64,000 nucleotides of DNA from the NCBI GenBank assembly GCA_959347315.1, contig OY365814.1:31729032-31793031 (forward strand), given 5' to 3'. Below the pieces are notes generated by a model. The model was not told the DNA's origin, ran no database searches, and saw only the letters and a program-made list of their open reading frames with translations. The position numbers and the translations under genes are program-made. Origin of the DNA: Bimastos eiseni. Lineage: Eukaryota; Annelida; Clitellata; Crassiclitellata; Lumbricidae. Shown here one piece after another: positions 46,401-57,006 of the stretch (the first letter of the stretch is position 1; every line of letters starts with the position of its first letter).

Positions 46401-47128
46401 TATGTGTATGGATACTTTTATATATGTTTGTCTTTGTGTATGTGCATGAATGTTTGGATGCAAGACTGCGCGTACTTGTATGTGTCTATGTGAGGCTTGT
46501 GTACGTTACTTATGCCACGTTACATTACCTATGTTTAATTACATTACCTGTGCTTAATTACACTGCCTACGTTACATAATATTGCACATCTTACGTTGCG
46601 CATGTTTCAGTGCATTGTATATATGTCACAATCTATGTTTGTAAATACATACATACATGCATACACATTGCATGTGTCACATTAGGCTAAATATGCTGAA
46701 TTGAATTACACGTGTTACATTATAGTACACGTTACATTGCATTACACTCTTTACATTACATTATGTTATAACATCGAATTCACGCAAATTTAATGTCACA
46801 GTCGAGACAAATGTGTCGCACCGTGGGTGCCGCGGCGCCTAACAGAGCCTACGTACGTTATTGCAATTGATGACGTATATGACTGGCCGACAATGACGTT
46901 CAGGCAATTGTACATAGTGACTGGAACTAGAGCGTTGTATTAGAGAGGCTTAGGCCGTAGTTTGCTTTTGTTGGAGTTTGTGGGCTTTTGTCGTCTGCAA
47001 GGTGATTGAACTTCGTTTGCGTTTGAATAAACTTAATAAATGGCATTGGTGTAAGCGTTTTAAAGGTGTCGAATAAAATTTCACAATAATACTTCTCAAT
47101 GATAACTTGGTTGGTTGGTTGGTCGGTT

Positions 47129-47202
47129 GAAGTTTAGCGACACTTTGATAACACAGATCATCAGCGCCGCACTCCTATGTCATTGATTCTTGGGACTGGC
47201 AT
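47129..47202 (+). repeat. Dispersed ~100-bp repeat, diverged
   Basis: Reads agtttagcgacactttgata, cagatcatcagcgccgcact and cttgggactggcat. Confidence 0.7.
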
Positions 47203-47292
47203 CAATGATAACTTGATTAATTAATAAATGGTATTCGCGTAAGCGTTTTAAAGGTGTCAAATAAGCACCAACGCCGATGATAACTAGGTACG

Positions 47293-47385
47293 TAGTTGCA
47301 GCTTAACGACACTGTGATAAGAAAGATAATTAGCGTCGCCCTCCTCGTTTATCCAGGTCTGGGACTGGCATTTTTAGAGTGAGCG
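47293..47385 (+). repeat. Dispersed ~100-bp repeat
   Basis: Reads gttgcagcttaacgacactg, ttagcgtcgccctcctcgtt and tatccaggtctgggactggc. Confidence 0.88.
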
Positions 47386-48275
47386 CTGATCTGCTTTTAT
47401 GTGTATGGAGTTTTATATATATGGAGTGCAGCCGCTACTAGCTGCACAAATGATTTTTTAAATTAATAAATGGCGTTGGTGTAAACATTTTAAAGGTGTC
47501 GAATCAACATTTTCAAAATTACTTCTCAGTGATAACTTGACAACACACGCATACTTTAAAAATGTAATTGCAGTTGTACTGAACAAACGAGTGAATACAT
47601 TTTTTTATTGCCTGACTCTGTGACTGCTGAAAATGCCAGGCTAGCAATAATGGATAGCCTCGACCCTGAGCTGTGTTCTAGTTTTATACGATCTTAACTC
47701 TAATCTGGGTAGATATCTTGAAGGGACGCTGAATCAAATATTATTGATTGATTGTTTGATTGATTGATTTGATTGGTTGAGTGATTGACTACGTACGTTC
47801 GTTCCTTACGTAACGGTCGCACATTACTCGTTACCAAAATGAGGAACCACGTGAAAGAATACTAACTGGCATTAAGACCTGGAGTCATTGAAGGAATGAA
47901 AAGTTGTTCTTCATTTGATGAGTGCTCGCGAATCACTTTGTTTGTGATATATAGTTATCATAGTCAAAATAATGTTGCGTTTGAGTTGCACAAGTCTCTC
48001 GTTATACCGTACGTAATGTATTGACTTTTATTATTTAAGGAACGTACGTTCATTTTATCTAAAGGATCGTATACGGTATGCATACGTAATTATCAGTTTA
48101 TGACCAAAACATGGTGTACATAATACTGTGCACAACACGAGTTAACCAATCAACCAGTCAATCAATCAACCATTATTATTTAAGAATTTGTTAGGCGCCT
48201 ATAGTAGGGCGAGGTGTTCAGTACGCTAGGTAGACACGTGTAGGTGAGTACGTAGCAACACTAAGGCGGAAACTG

Positions 48276-48378
48276 CCATTGGTAGTACTCAGCCAGTGCT
48301 AGTCCCAAGCCTGGATAAAGAAAGAGGGCGACGCTTATGATCTTTGTTATCACACAGTGTCGTTAAGCTGAAACTACT
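48276..48378 (-). repeat. Dispersed ~100-bp repeat, reverse, near exon 9
   Basis: Reads gccagtgctagtcccaagcc, gagggcgacgcttatgatct and tatcacacagtgtcgttaag, ending about 120 bp before the exon 9 acceptor. Confidence 0.9.
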
Positions 48379-48495
48379 TACACTATAGGGCGACAACGAA
48401 CTTTACAAAATTGACCGAGAACGATGGAGATAATTTATTCGTACCCATCGTCGCCAAATGTATTACGCTACGTTGTGTTGTATTCGATGTCTCAG

Positions 48496-48657
48496 CATCA
48501 TACGATGGGCATTAACTGCGAGATGTGTGACGACGGTTTCTACCGAACGTCCGGTCTTGACCACAACCGACCGGATGCATGCCAGCCGTGTTTCTGCCAT
48601 GGGATAGGAACAACGGGAATGTGCGTGAAGGACGACACGGCCGAAGACCTCGGTCTG
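48496..48657 (+). CDS. LAMA1/2-like: Laminin alpha exon 9: end of LE repeat 2, start of LE repeat 3
   Basis: Residues 406-459, phase 0 at both ends (tctCAG|CATCAT, CTG|GTAAGT). It reads HHTMGINCEMCDDGFYR, closing LE2, then CQPCFCHGIGTTGMCVKDD, opening LE3. MCVKDD matches the vertebrate VCVKD segment. The (GT)n run after the donor is intronic. Confidence 0.96.
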
Positions 48658-48724
48658 GTAAGTTCTGATTTGACCTTGGTCACGAGACTGTATACATGTA
48701 TATATATACACATGTTTTATATTT

Positions 48725-48782
48725 GTGTGTGTGTGTGAGTGTGTGTGTGTGTGCGCGCGCGTGTGTGTGTGAGTGTGTGTGC
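48725..48782. repeat. (GT)n microsatellite
   Basis: GT run with a GCGCGCGC interruption, 70 bp into intron 9. Confidence 0.95.
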
Positions 48783-49129
48783 TAATAACGTGCACCTGTT
48801 TCGTATGTGAGTACTTATGTGTGCTCATTTGCTGAAGATAAGTACTTGCTCACGCATTTGTAACGCAAAGTTCTCTAACTCAATTGAGCTTGAAGGAAAA
48901 GTCGCTGAGTTCATAGCTTGAAGTCATCTTATAACCATTCTTATCGAATTCCCCAATCCCTCTCACCTCAGCCAACCATATATGATGCTCCACCTGAAAT
49001 TCTCCAGCTGATGTAGCAGTATGTTGAATTGACCTGTCGCATGTAGTCTTCTAGCATTCCACGTAGCAATCTGGATCTTATCCATAGAGTTACACAAATT
49101 CTCTTGTCGATCTTGTTTACGGCTGTTAA

Positions 49130-49606
49130 TAGACACCTTTAAAATGTTGCCATTCGATGGTATATATACACAGAAGAAGTGTCGATTGATCGAATGAAAT
49201 AACTAAAAAATAACTTAAATGTACTTTTACTGGAATACCGAATACTTTACCATGAAATACAAGAAGTCTTCTACCAGTGTCGGGTACTTTTCTATGAACA
49301 CTTGTATTTCTACATAAAATCCAAGCACGTTTCTATCATTGCCGGATACTTTTCTGTTAAATTTAGTACTTTTACATAAAATCCAAGCACTTTTCCACAA
49401 TAGTCGAGTACTTTCTACGAATTTCTTTACTTCTGTTTGAAATCCAAGCACATTTCCACGAAAGCCGATATCTTTTCCATGAAATTGTGTACCTTTCCAT
49501 GAAATCAAAAAAAATTCCTCAGAAGCCTTGTACTCTTCCATGAAAGCCAAATACTTTTTCATGAAGGCAGGTCGTTGATTGTGCATTATTTAAAAGGTGT
49601 GTTAGT
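49130..49606. mobile_element. Possible MITE filled with imperfect tandem repeat, abutting exon 10
   Basis: Left end aatagacacctttaaaatg and right end atttaaaaggtgtgttag resemble the foldback MITE ends. The interior (49220-49565) repeats phrases such as cttttccatgaaat and aatccaagcac at irregular spacing. The right end lies about 20 bp before the exon 10 acceptor. Confidence 0.5.
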
Positions 49607-49627
49607 GTGGTGTCTGTTCGTGTGTAG

Positions 49628-49780
49628 AATGCCGGTGACTGCATCTGTCGCGAGGGATACTGTGGTCCTGACTGCTCTCAGTGTATCTCTGGTTACACTG
49701 GGTTCCCCAACTGCGTCCGATGTCCCTGCAGTGCTAGTGGAAGCACAAACGAAGATCTCTGTACTCGCTGTATTTGTAAG
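49628..49780 (+). CDS. LAMA1/2-like: Laminin alpha exon 10: end of LE repeat 3, start of LE repeat 4
   Basis: Residues 460-510, phase 0 at both ends (tgtgTAG|AATGCC, AAG|GTAACT). It reads GDCICREGYCGPDCSQC then GYTGFPNCVRCPCSASGS and CTRCICK. The GYTG(Y/F)PxC motif and the C-xx-CICK ending match LE3-LE4 of LAMA1/LAMA2. The acceptor lies about 20 bp downstream of a possible MITE end. Confidence 0.96.
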
Positions 49781-49797
49781 GTAACTATAGTTCCGGT

Positions 49798-50085
49798 CGA
49801 TCAGCCAGTCAGTCAGTCAGTCAGTCAGTCTGTCGGTCGGTCGGTCGGTCGCGGTCGGTCAGTCAGTCAGTCAGTCAGGCTTTCAGTCAGTCAGACATTC
49901 GGTCAGTCAGTCAGATAGTCGGTCAGTTAATTAATCAGTCAGTCAGTCAGTCATTCATTCATCCATTCAGCTAGTCAGTCTGTCATTCAGTTATTCGGTC
50001 AAACAGCATTAAGTCAGCCAGTCAATCTTTCAGTCATACATTTAGTCGTTCGGTCGGTCATTTAGTCAGCGAGTGAGTTAGGGGC
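49798..50085. repeat. (CAGT)n/(CGGT)n repeat, intron 10
   Basis: Degenerate CAGT/CGGT tetramers nearly fill the 415-bp intron. Confidence 0.95.
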
Positions 50086-50195
50086 GAGTCAGTAACAAGT
50101 ATGTGGAGGTAAGGGATTTTGTGATTTTCAACTGTGTTCATGATAGGCAGTTTTTTCTTGTGATTTAAATCCATCTGTTTCTGTGATATATTCAG

Positions 50196-50336
50196 GCGAA
50201 TGTGGGTGGGGAGAGTTGTAAATCTTGTCTCCCTGGTCACTACAACCTTCGAGGGGAGAACCCCGTCGGGTGTGACCCTTGCTTCTGCTTCTCAGTGGCA
50301 AACGACTGCCACAGCAGCACATGGGGTCGACGCTCT
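50196..50336 (+). CDS. LAMA1/2-like: Laminin alpha exon 11: end of LE repeat 4, first half of split LE repeat 5
   Basis: Residues 511-557, phase 0 at both ends (tattCAG|GCGAAT, TCT|GTAAGA). It reads ANVGGESCKSCLPGHYNL, then GCDPCFCFSVANDCHSSTW. The C-F-C-F-S-V-x-N-x-C pattern is the half LE repeat directly preceding the L4 module in alpha chains. Confidence 0.96.
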
Positions 50337-50339
50337 GTA

Positions 50340-50445
50340 AGATCTCTGTCACCATCATCGTCGTCATCGTCATGATCAGTATCATCATTGTAGTCTTCGT
50401 CGTCATATTTCATCGTCTTGATCATTGTCATCATCTTGATCATTG

Positions 50446-50479
<34 letters not shown>

Positions 50480-50595
50480 TATCAACGTCGTCATATTTAT
50501 TGTCATCATCGCCATCTTCATAGTCATGATCATAGTCCTCATCGCCGTCATCATCGTCATCATCACAACCACCACCATCATCATCAAAATCATTT
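50340..50595. repeat. (CAT)n repeat, intron 11
   Basis: CATCAT/CGTCAT trinucleotide tract filling the 276-bp intron up to the T run before exon 12. Confidence 0.95.
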
Positions 50596-50612
50596 TATAT
50601 TTTTTTTTTCAG

Positions 50613-50774
50613 GTCAAGTCCATGGACGGTTGGTTGGTGACAGGCGAGGCTGGTACTGGTAGCATCGTACCAGATGGACGACCGGATGGATCACTGCATC
50701 TGGCCATGCAAACGACCTACCACCTCAACCACGATCTCTACTGGGTCGCTCCCTCCGATTATACTGGGAATAAG
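50613..50774 (+). CDS. LAMA1/2-like: Laminin alpha exon 12: laminin IV type A (L4) domain, start
   Basis: Residues 558-611, phase 0 at both ends. It reads VKSMDGWLVTGEAG, later YWVAPSDYTGNK; the DGWxxT start and YW(S/V)AP..Y(L/T)GNK block are the conserved opening of L4. The acceptor follows a run of ten T. The donor AAG|GTCTTT is weak, but no better in-frame donor exists before a stop codon 12 bases further on. Confidence 0.93.
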
Positions 50775-51970
50775 GTCTTTGAGTTATAACAATGCTCATA
50801 GCTATTTTGAATTCCATTGGTTACGTTTGATTGTTATAGTAATATGTGGTCCATTTGTTAATGTATTTGATTGGTGTTGGAACCCTATTAGTTCCGTTTA
50901 ATTGATAGTGTAATTGGTTATCATATTCTTAATGTAATTGGTTAATTATTGATAAAAATGCTTTCCTTACCTAGGATTGTTATGGTAGTTGATTAATTGA
51001 TTGTCATTACAATTATGTCATTGGCATTAATGGATCATATTGTAATTTGTAACCGCATGCTTAAATATTGTAACTGATTAATTGGTAATGAAATTTTTTT
51101 CCTTGAATCTAATTGTTTTGGTAATTGATTTGTTGTGATTTGAATTCTATTAGTTTAATTAAAATATTATAATGATAAAAATGTGTTATGGCTTTTGCGC
51201 AAGTCATAATCCTCGTGATCGAAGGTAGAAATAAGACCAGGCATAAGAGAGATGATGCTGAGACGTCAATTGTAAGTGTTGTAATACACCAAGCAAATTT
51301 CTGTCACGACAACGGCCTCTGTTGTCAAATGATGCCCTCAATTATGGTTCTACCACGTCGTCAGTTTGTGCTAATGTGCAGTTCTTGCAGAGGACTTTTG
51401 GTGGTGGCATTAGACCAATAATTGATCCTAAATTGGAAATCATATTAATGAATGTGGAGTCGTCATAGAGTGGTTATGTTAATGGTAACAATTTCAAATT
51501 CAACAGTAGTAAACGGCAATAAGAATAATTATAGTTGCAATAGAAACTATATCAATCATATTGGTACCATAACAATCATAATTATAACAGTGGTATGGCA
51601 ACAATCTGTTGCTGTTAGTGGCAGTTTATAAATGCTTGAATAGACTAGAATATAATAATCATAATGGTTACGGTAACAATGGTAATAATAACAACCATAA
51701 TGGTAACAATGGTAATGGTAACAATGGTTATTACAACAATGATAACGATAATAATGTTGATGGTTACAATGGTTATGACAACAATCATAATGATAACAAT
51801 GGTGATGGTTACAATGGTAATGATAACAATCATCATGATAACAATCATCATGGTAACAGTGGTAAAGGTAACAATGGTGACGGTTAAAATGGTAATGGTA
51901 CCAATGGTAATGATAACAGTGATAATGGTAACAATGGTGAAGGTAACAATGGTGTATTTGTCTACGACAG
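50775..51970 (+). other. Laminin intron 12 (1.2 kb)
   Basis: AT-rich start with repeated gtaattggttaattg phrases, then an AACAATGGT(A) repeat from 51650 to exon 13. No gene seen. Confidence 0.7.
51652..51960. repeat. Degenerate 6/12-bp repeat (aacaatggtaat)
   Basis: Periodic AACAATGGTAATGGT and CATGATAACAAT units; open in several frames as N/G- or I/T/V-rich strings, an artefact. Confidence 0.9.
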
Positions 51971-52081
51971 GTGTCGTCATACGGAGGAATCTTTACGTAC
52001 AGCTTCCATTATTCTGTGAATTGTTCAAAGACTGAGAAAGATCAGGACTCACATCTGGCCAATCACTACGTCATCATTGAA
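51971..52081 (+). CDS. LAMA1/2-like: Laminin alpha exon 13: L4 domain, middle
   Basis: Residues 612-648, phase 0 at both ends (acgaCAG|GTGTCG, GAA|GTGAGT). It reads VSSYGGIFTYSFHYSVNCSK and ends NHYVIIE. It corresponds to the YGG.L.(F/Y)...Y strand of L4 and the following (M/V)I(I)(L/I)E strand. NCS is a possible N-glycosylation site. The upstream intron end is an AACAATGGT-type repeat. Confidence 0.93.
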
Positions 52082-52496
52082 GTGAGTTAAGAGGGAAAAC
52101 GGAATTAGTTATACTGAGGAAGAGTGGTTAACATGGAAATATCCTATTTGTAATTGGGAGGTTTATCTAAATGGTTACTTTCTACTTTATATAATTACGT
52201 AATGATGATGATCATCATTATTATCATGATCATCATGATAATGATAATAAGTAATTAGGACATTAGTGATGATAGTAATTTCAATAAAAATAGTAGTAAT
52301 TTCAATTATTATAAAAGTAATGATAATGATGATTATAATAGCACTATTTTAATTTAAATCATGGTTAACTGACATCTTTTAAACGCTCCAAACTGGTGTA
52401 TTTAAATGAAGCAAGCGCTGGGTCTAATGCCCCTTCCGGCGCCGACCGGTTCCAAGTTCTCCTCGTTGACACAATTTTTTTTCGGCAATGCCTGCC

Positions 52497-52770
52497 ATAA
52501 TAATAATAATAATAATAATAGTAATAATAGTAATAGTAGTAATAATAATAGTAATAATAATAATATTTATAATAATAATAATATTTATAATAATAATAAT
52601 ATTTATAATAATAATAATAGTAATAATAATAGTAATAATAATAATAATAGTAATAATAATAATAGTAATAATAATAATAGTAATAATAATAGTAATAATA
52701 ATATTTATAATAATAATAATAATAATATTTATAATAATAATAATATTAATAGTAATAATAGTAATAAATA
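52497..52770. repeat. (AAT)n array
   Basis: Trinucleotide AAT with scattered AGT/TTT units, directly joined to retroelement fragment A. Confidence 0.95.
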
Positions 52771-53051
52771 TTCTGAGCTAGAGAAAAAATACACTTTTGT
52801 TCCAATCGCTATAGAAACCTTCGTTCCCGTCAATAGTGAGGGCCTCGCCTTTCTGTCTGAGACTAGACGCCGAATTTCGACAACTACCGGTGACACCCGA
52901 AAGACAAACTTCCTTTTCCAGAACTTGTCGGCATTGATCCAACGTTTCAATGCGGTGGCTTTTCAGGGCACTATGTCAAGATTACAATCCACTGACAAGC
53001 AGCGACCCAGATGGCCTGATGACAGATCCCTTGGCAATGTCAAGGATGAAT
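52770..53051 (+). pseudogene. Retroelement fragment A (polyprotein C-terminus)
   Basis: Reads KYTFVPIAIETFVPVNSEGL, AFLSETRRRISTTTGDTRK and FLFQNLSALIQRFNAVAFQG, then an in-frame stop. Clearly related to the end of fragment B (YSTITNTHDFVALSLES..FLFQRISVVLQRGNAV). It is a second, independently decayed copy of the same 3' end. Confidence 0.78.
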
Positions 53052-53067
53052 AACATTATATGTGACA

Positions 53068-53495
53068 TAATAATAATAATAACAATAGTAATAATAATAA
53101 TAATAGTAATAATAATAGAAATAACAATAATAATAACAATAATAAAAAAAATAATAATAGAAATAATAATAATAGTATTAATAGTGATAATAATAGTAAT
53201 AATAATAATAATAATAATAAAAATAATAATAATAACAATAATAATAATAACAATAATAACAATAATAATAATAACAATAATAACAATAATAATAATAATA
53301 GTAATAACAATAATAATAACAATAATAAAAAAAAATAATAATAGAAATAATAATAATAGTATTAATAGTGATAATAATAGTAATAATAATAATAATAATA
53401 AAAATAATAATAATAACAATAATAATAATAACAATAATAATAATAATAATAGTAATAATAATAATAATAATTATAATAGTAATAATAATAATAAT
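53068..53495. repeat. (AAT)n array with internal 175-bp duplication
   Basis: The marker phrase aaaaataataatagaaataa then tagtattaatagtgataata occurs at about 53145-53200 and again at about 53330-53385, so part of the array was copied as a block. Confidence 0.9.
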
Positions 53496-53496
53496 G

Positions 53497-54306
53497 CAGA
53501 ACCACCAACAGGAGCAGCAAGTTATCGCCAGAAAGAATGGGACCTCCGATTCACAGACAAGGCATGGAAAGGTCTGCTGGATTCCAATAACAATCCATGC
53601 GACCGTGCTCGCCTGCTGGCCTCACGAGCACCTCATTCTGGAGACTGGATGCTAGCGCCCCCTGTGACTGCCCTAGACCTGCGCCTCTCAAACGAGGATC
53701 TACTACTGGCAGCCGGGTTGAGGCTAGGAACGACGCTCTGCGAGCCACATTTGTGTCCAATGTCAAGAGAGCGTCGACGCAAAAGGGCTCCATGGACTAA
53801 TTTGTAGAAGAGGCAGCGGAAAACATCAACGACACAGCATGTTGAACGATGTCATCTGGAGAGCTCTTGGCAGGGCGAAGATTCCAGCGCAAAAGGAACC
53901 TCTCGGCTTGCTAAGAGAAGATGGAAAGCGACCGGACGGGGTCACGCTCATTCCTTGGACACGTGGTCGATGTCTGGCATGGGATGTGACAGTGCCCGAC
54001 ACCTACGCCAAGTCACATCTTGTCGACACATCTATCAGAGCTGGCAAAGCAGCCGAACGCGCAGCTAAGACGAAGAGGGCCAAGTATTCCACCATAACCA
54101 ACACCCACGACTTCGTAGCCCTCTCCTTGGAATCCGGCGGCGCTTGGAGCAGTGAAGGACTGGAGTTCATCTCAGAGTTGGGTAGTCGAACGAGTGCTGC
54201 AACCCACGATCCAATGGAGACGTCATTTCTGTTCCAACGTATCTCAGTTGTTCTTCAGCGTGGGAACGCAGTCTGCCTCTTCGGGACATTGCCAACACTC
54301 CATTAG
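53497..54306 (+). pseudogene. Retroelement fragment B (middle to C-terminus, one frameshift)
   Basis: First frame: RQKEWDLRFTDKAWKGLLD, RARLLASRAPHSGDW and ALDLRLSNEDLLLAAGLRLG. After a shift near 53755 a second frame reads VQCQESVDAKGLHGLICRRG, RHSMLNDVIWRALG, RPDGVTLIPWTRGRCLAWDV and FLFQRISVVLQRGNAV. The RARL.A..APHSG.W, GLHGL.C and RPDG...PW..GR.L.WDVT motifs are known from a widespread group of invertebrate reverse-transcriptase polyproteins. The polymerase core is not in this fragment. Confidence 0.8.
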
Positions 54307-54344
54307 CTCATCATGGGCGATAACAGCATAATGTGAAACATATA

Positions 54345-54655
54345 TGTATAATAATAATAATAATAACAATAATAATAATAATGTATAATAATAATAATAA
54401 CAATAATAATAATAGTAATAATAATAATAGTAATAATAATAATAATAATAATAATTGCAATAATAATGGAAATGAGAGTGCGAAAAACGCAACAGACCTG
54501 ACCAGATGAGACAGGATTAGATCATTTCGTATCTCATCAAAAACATCTGATGAGCATCTCTCATATAGTAATAATAGTAATAATAATAATAATAATAATT
54601 ATAATAGTAATAATTATAATAGTAATAATAGTAATAGTAATATATTACTAAATAT
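54345..54655. repeat. (AAT)n arrays around a short unique segment
   Basis: AAT runs at 54345-54455 and 54565-54655, joined by about 100 bp containing a repeated atctgatgag/acatctgatgagcatct phrase. Confidence 0.9.
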
Positions 54656-54965
54656 ATTATATTACTAAAGAGATTTTTCAGGATTTTTAATCAAAATGTG
54701 CAACCTATGCAAATGGAAACCAGAATTTAACTCCATAATATTCACCGTTTAGCAGTTATAAAATTCCACGACGCCATAATACGTATTGCTATAGCAACGC
54801 AGTGGAGACGTTCATTTTTTGACATTTGAAACCGAATTTGTATACATCTGGTTCCATTCAACCCACTTTATGTATCTTCATTTCTTTCCCCTTCTGTTAT
54901 CCATGTATCTTAACAACAAAGACCCGTCACGACCCTCTCCGAGTCGGAAGACCATATCACGCAGT

Positions 54966-56300
54966 TGAATGGCTTCTTCATACAACAAACAACCCCAGAT
55001 CGTTGACTCAGAAGAGGGACCAAGGCCCAAACAAAAGGGGATTTGTGGAGCATGCCACAGCGAATGGAAACTGCACAACAAGAATGGCCTCCTGCAGAGA
55101 CATGGACCCAGAGACAACCTGTGCCCAGGTTCTCACAAACCACCAATAGGTCTCCATGTCCCGACAGAGGAACCTCCCGATACAAGGACACAACAGCCAG
55201 CAACATCTCTGGGTACAAATGAGATAAATGTAGTCGATTCCTTGCCTCATCCATGCTTGACTGCCAGTCTGAAGAAACACATTCCCAAAGCAGCCAGACC
55301 AGGTTTGAGCGCCTTGTTAACCACAATTATAGGACGGATTCTCCGAGATCCATGCTCATTGGCCCATTGGAGGCAGCTTTTCGCCTTTGGTGCACTGACA
55401 TTAGCCAAGCCTACAAGAGGAGGCAGACGCCATAACATGACCATAAAAATCAAACACAGATCTAGCGATTTCCTGGCCAGAAGCTCCAAGGACATTGACT
55501 GGCTCTTTATCGGACAAGAGGGATCAGAACACAGAAAGAAAGAAGGAAAGCAAGTGGAACAAACGAGGGCCTCAGCCATGGCTCTATATTGGAAGATGGG
55601 AATATCCGAGCAGCAGCTAGGATTCTGAGCTCGGACGACAAGCCAATCCCAATTAACGAGACCACATGGGAGGAGGTCAAAACAAAACATCCGCCCCCAC
55701 CTCAGAGCCAGGAGCCAGTGCCCGGGCCACCGGATGCCGCCCCGCTTCAGATGACCGAGGAGAACGTAATCAGATGCATTCGCAACTTCCCGGCGGGATC
55801 AGCCAGTGGGCCAGACGGCCTACGCCCCCAGCACATCCTAGAGTTAGTAAGCCAACCAGACTCGGGCCCAACTCTGCTAGCCGCCATTACGGCTCTGGTA
55901 AACTTGCTTCTCGCAGGAGAATGCCCTTCTGAGATTCGAGCAACCCTTTTCGGTGGAACTCTCTTCGCCCTTAGGAAAAGCACTGGAGGTCTGAGGCCCA
56001 TTGTCATTGGTTACTACTGGCGCAGACTGACTGCCAAATGTGCCAGCTCTTATGCGGCGCCTAAAGTTGCTGAATACCTATCTCCCAGACAAGTCGGAGT
56101 TGGTGTACCAGGAGGATGTGAGGCAGCAGTACACGCAACAAGACGATTTTTTAACAGTTTAGGCAACGAAACAATCATAGCCAAAATAGATTTCTCCAAC
56201 GCATTCAACAGCCTATACAGACTAGAAATGTCGACAGCATTAAGATTATGGTACAGCGGAAACGAGGATAGTGATCGTTCACATTTCGTATCGGTCATAG
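54966..56300 (+). pseudogene. Retroelement fragment C (N-terminal zinc finger and RT domain)
   Basis: Begins MASSYNKQPQIVDSEE, then a zinc-finger-like CGACHSEWKLHNKNGLLQRH with a following CPGS. Further on it reads LFAFGALTLAKPTRGGRR. A frameshift near 55595 leads to GSASGPDGLRPQHILELV, FGGTLFALRKSTGGLRPIVIG and AKIDFSNAFNSL, which are reverse-transcriptase motifs up to motif A. The YxDD catalytic box is not reached: homology stops near 56260 at a TCTG/GATA repeat. Same strand as fragments A and B, but 5' part downstream of 3' parts. Confidence 0.82.
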
Positions 56301-56402
56301 GTTCTCTGTCTGTCTCTGTCTGTCTGTATCTCTCTCTCTAGATAGATAGAAGGATGGATGGATAGATGGATTGACAGATAGATAGATAAACAGACAAACA
56401 CA
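56300..56402. repeat. TCTG / GATA repeat before exon 14
   Basis: TCTG and CT run followed by GATAGATG-type tetramers, ending 60 bp before exon 14. Confidence 0.9.
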
Positions 56403-56462
56403 CAGACATAGTTTACACAGGCCTACACACACGCACTCAAACACACGCATTTAAGAAAAGAG

Positions 56463-56734
56463 GAAACCACTTTAGATTTAATTCTGGCCAACGAATCGCT
56501 TATGGAAATTTCCCAGGGAAGCGGAACACGCGTCGGATTGGGAGGAAGGTCCCAGGAGGAGGAAGTGGAGCACATCGTCAACATCAACCTTACGGAAGAG
56601 GGATGGATCCACCTGGAGTATAGCAGTGCCAGACCAGGCGCTCCGGTGTCGAGGGAGGAATTCATGGTGCTATTGGCGGACATCGAACGTCTTCTTATAC
56701 GAGCGTCGTACAACGTACACCAGACGGAAGTGAC
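56463..56734 (+). CDS. LAMA1/2-like: Laminin alpha exon 14: L4 domain, C-terminal part
   Basis: Residues 649-738 plus two bases. It reads ETTLDLILANES early, then EEGWIHLEYSSARPGAPVSR and EEFMVLLADIERLLIRASY. The (R/S)(K/E)EFM.(V/L)LA(N/D)(L/I).R.L(L/I)(R/Q).(S/T)Y block is the L4 end. Phase 0 requires the acceptor aaaagAG|GAAACC, which has almost no pyrimidine tract. The donor GAC|GTGAGT is good. The exon start could be off by a few codons; the exon itself is secure. Confidence 0.88.
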
Positions 56735-57006
56735 GTGAGTGCTGCCCTGGGGTCATAGGGTCAAACCTAAAATAACTATTCTTGGCTTATATATTCGCCA
56801 CTCTATAATGACGACAAGCAGCAACCGTGAATGAAGGACTTGCTCAAGACGAGCGGTAGTAATCATAATCGTGATCTCCAAACTACTAAAGCGCCAATCG
56901 AAAGCCAGAAGCAGGGCAATAGCTTATTTACGAGCGCTGCATTGGGTTGTTCGAATGGTAGTCCGAAGAAGATCTGAGGTCAGTTTCCAGAGGGTTAGAG
57001 ATTATT

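Larger units (their letters stand above)
47033..47540. repeat. Three same-strand MITE ends with dispersed repeats between
   Basis: The phrase ttaataaatggcgttggtg then aagcgttttaaaggtgtcga occurs at about 47033, 47220 and 47465. Two dispersed-repeat copies lie in the gaps (47129-47202, 47293-47385). This looks like tandem duplication of a unit of about 190-240 bp. Confidence 0.7.
46257..48495 (+). other. Laminin intron 8 (2.2 kb)
   Basis: GTAT/GCAT repeats (46285-46400), three spaced copies of a MITE end (47033-47540) interleaved with two dispersed repeats, GATT repeats near 47750 and one reverse dispersed repeat near the 3' end. No other gene seen. Confidence 0.75.
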
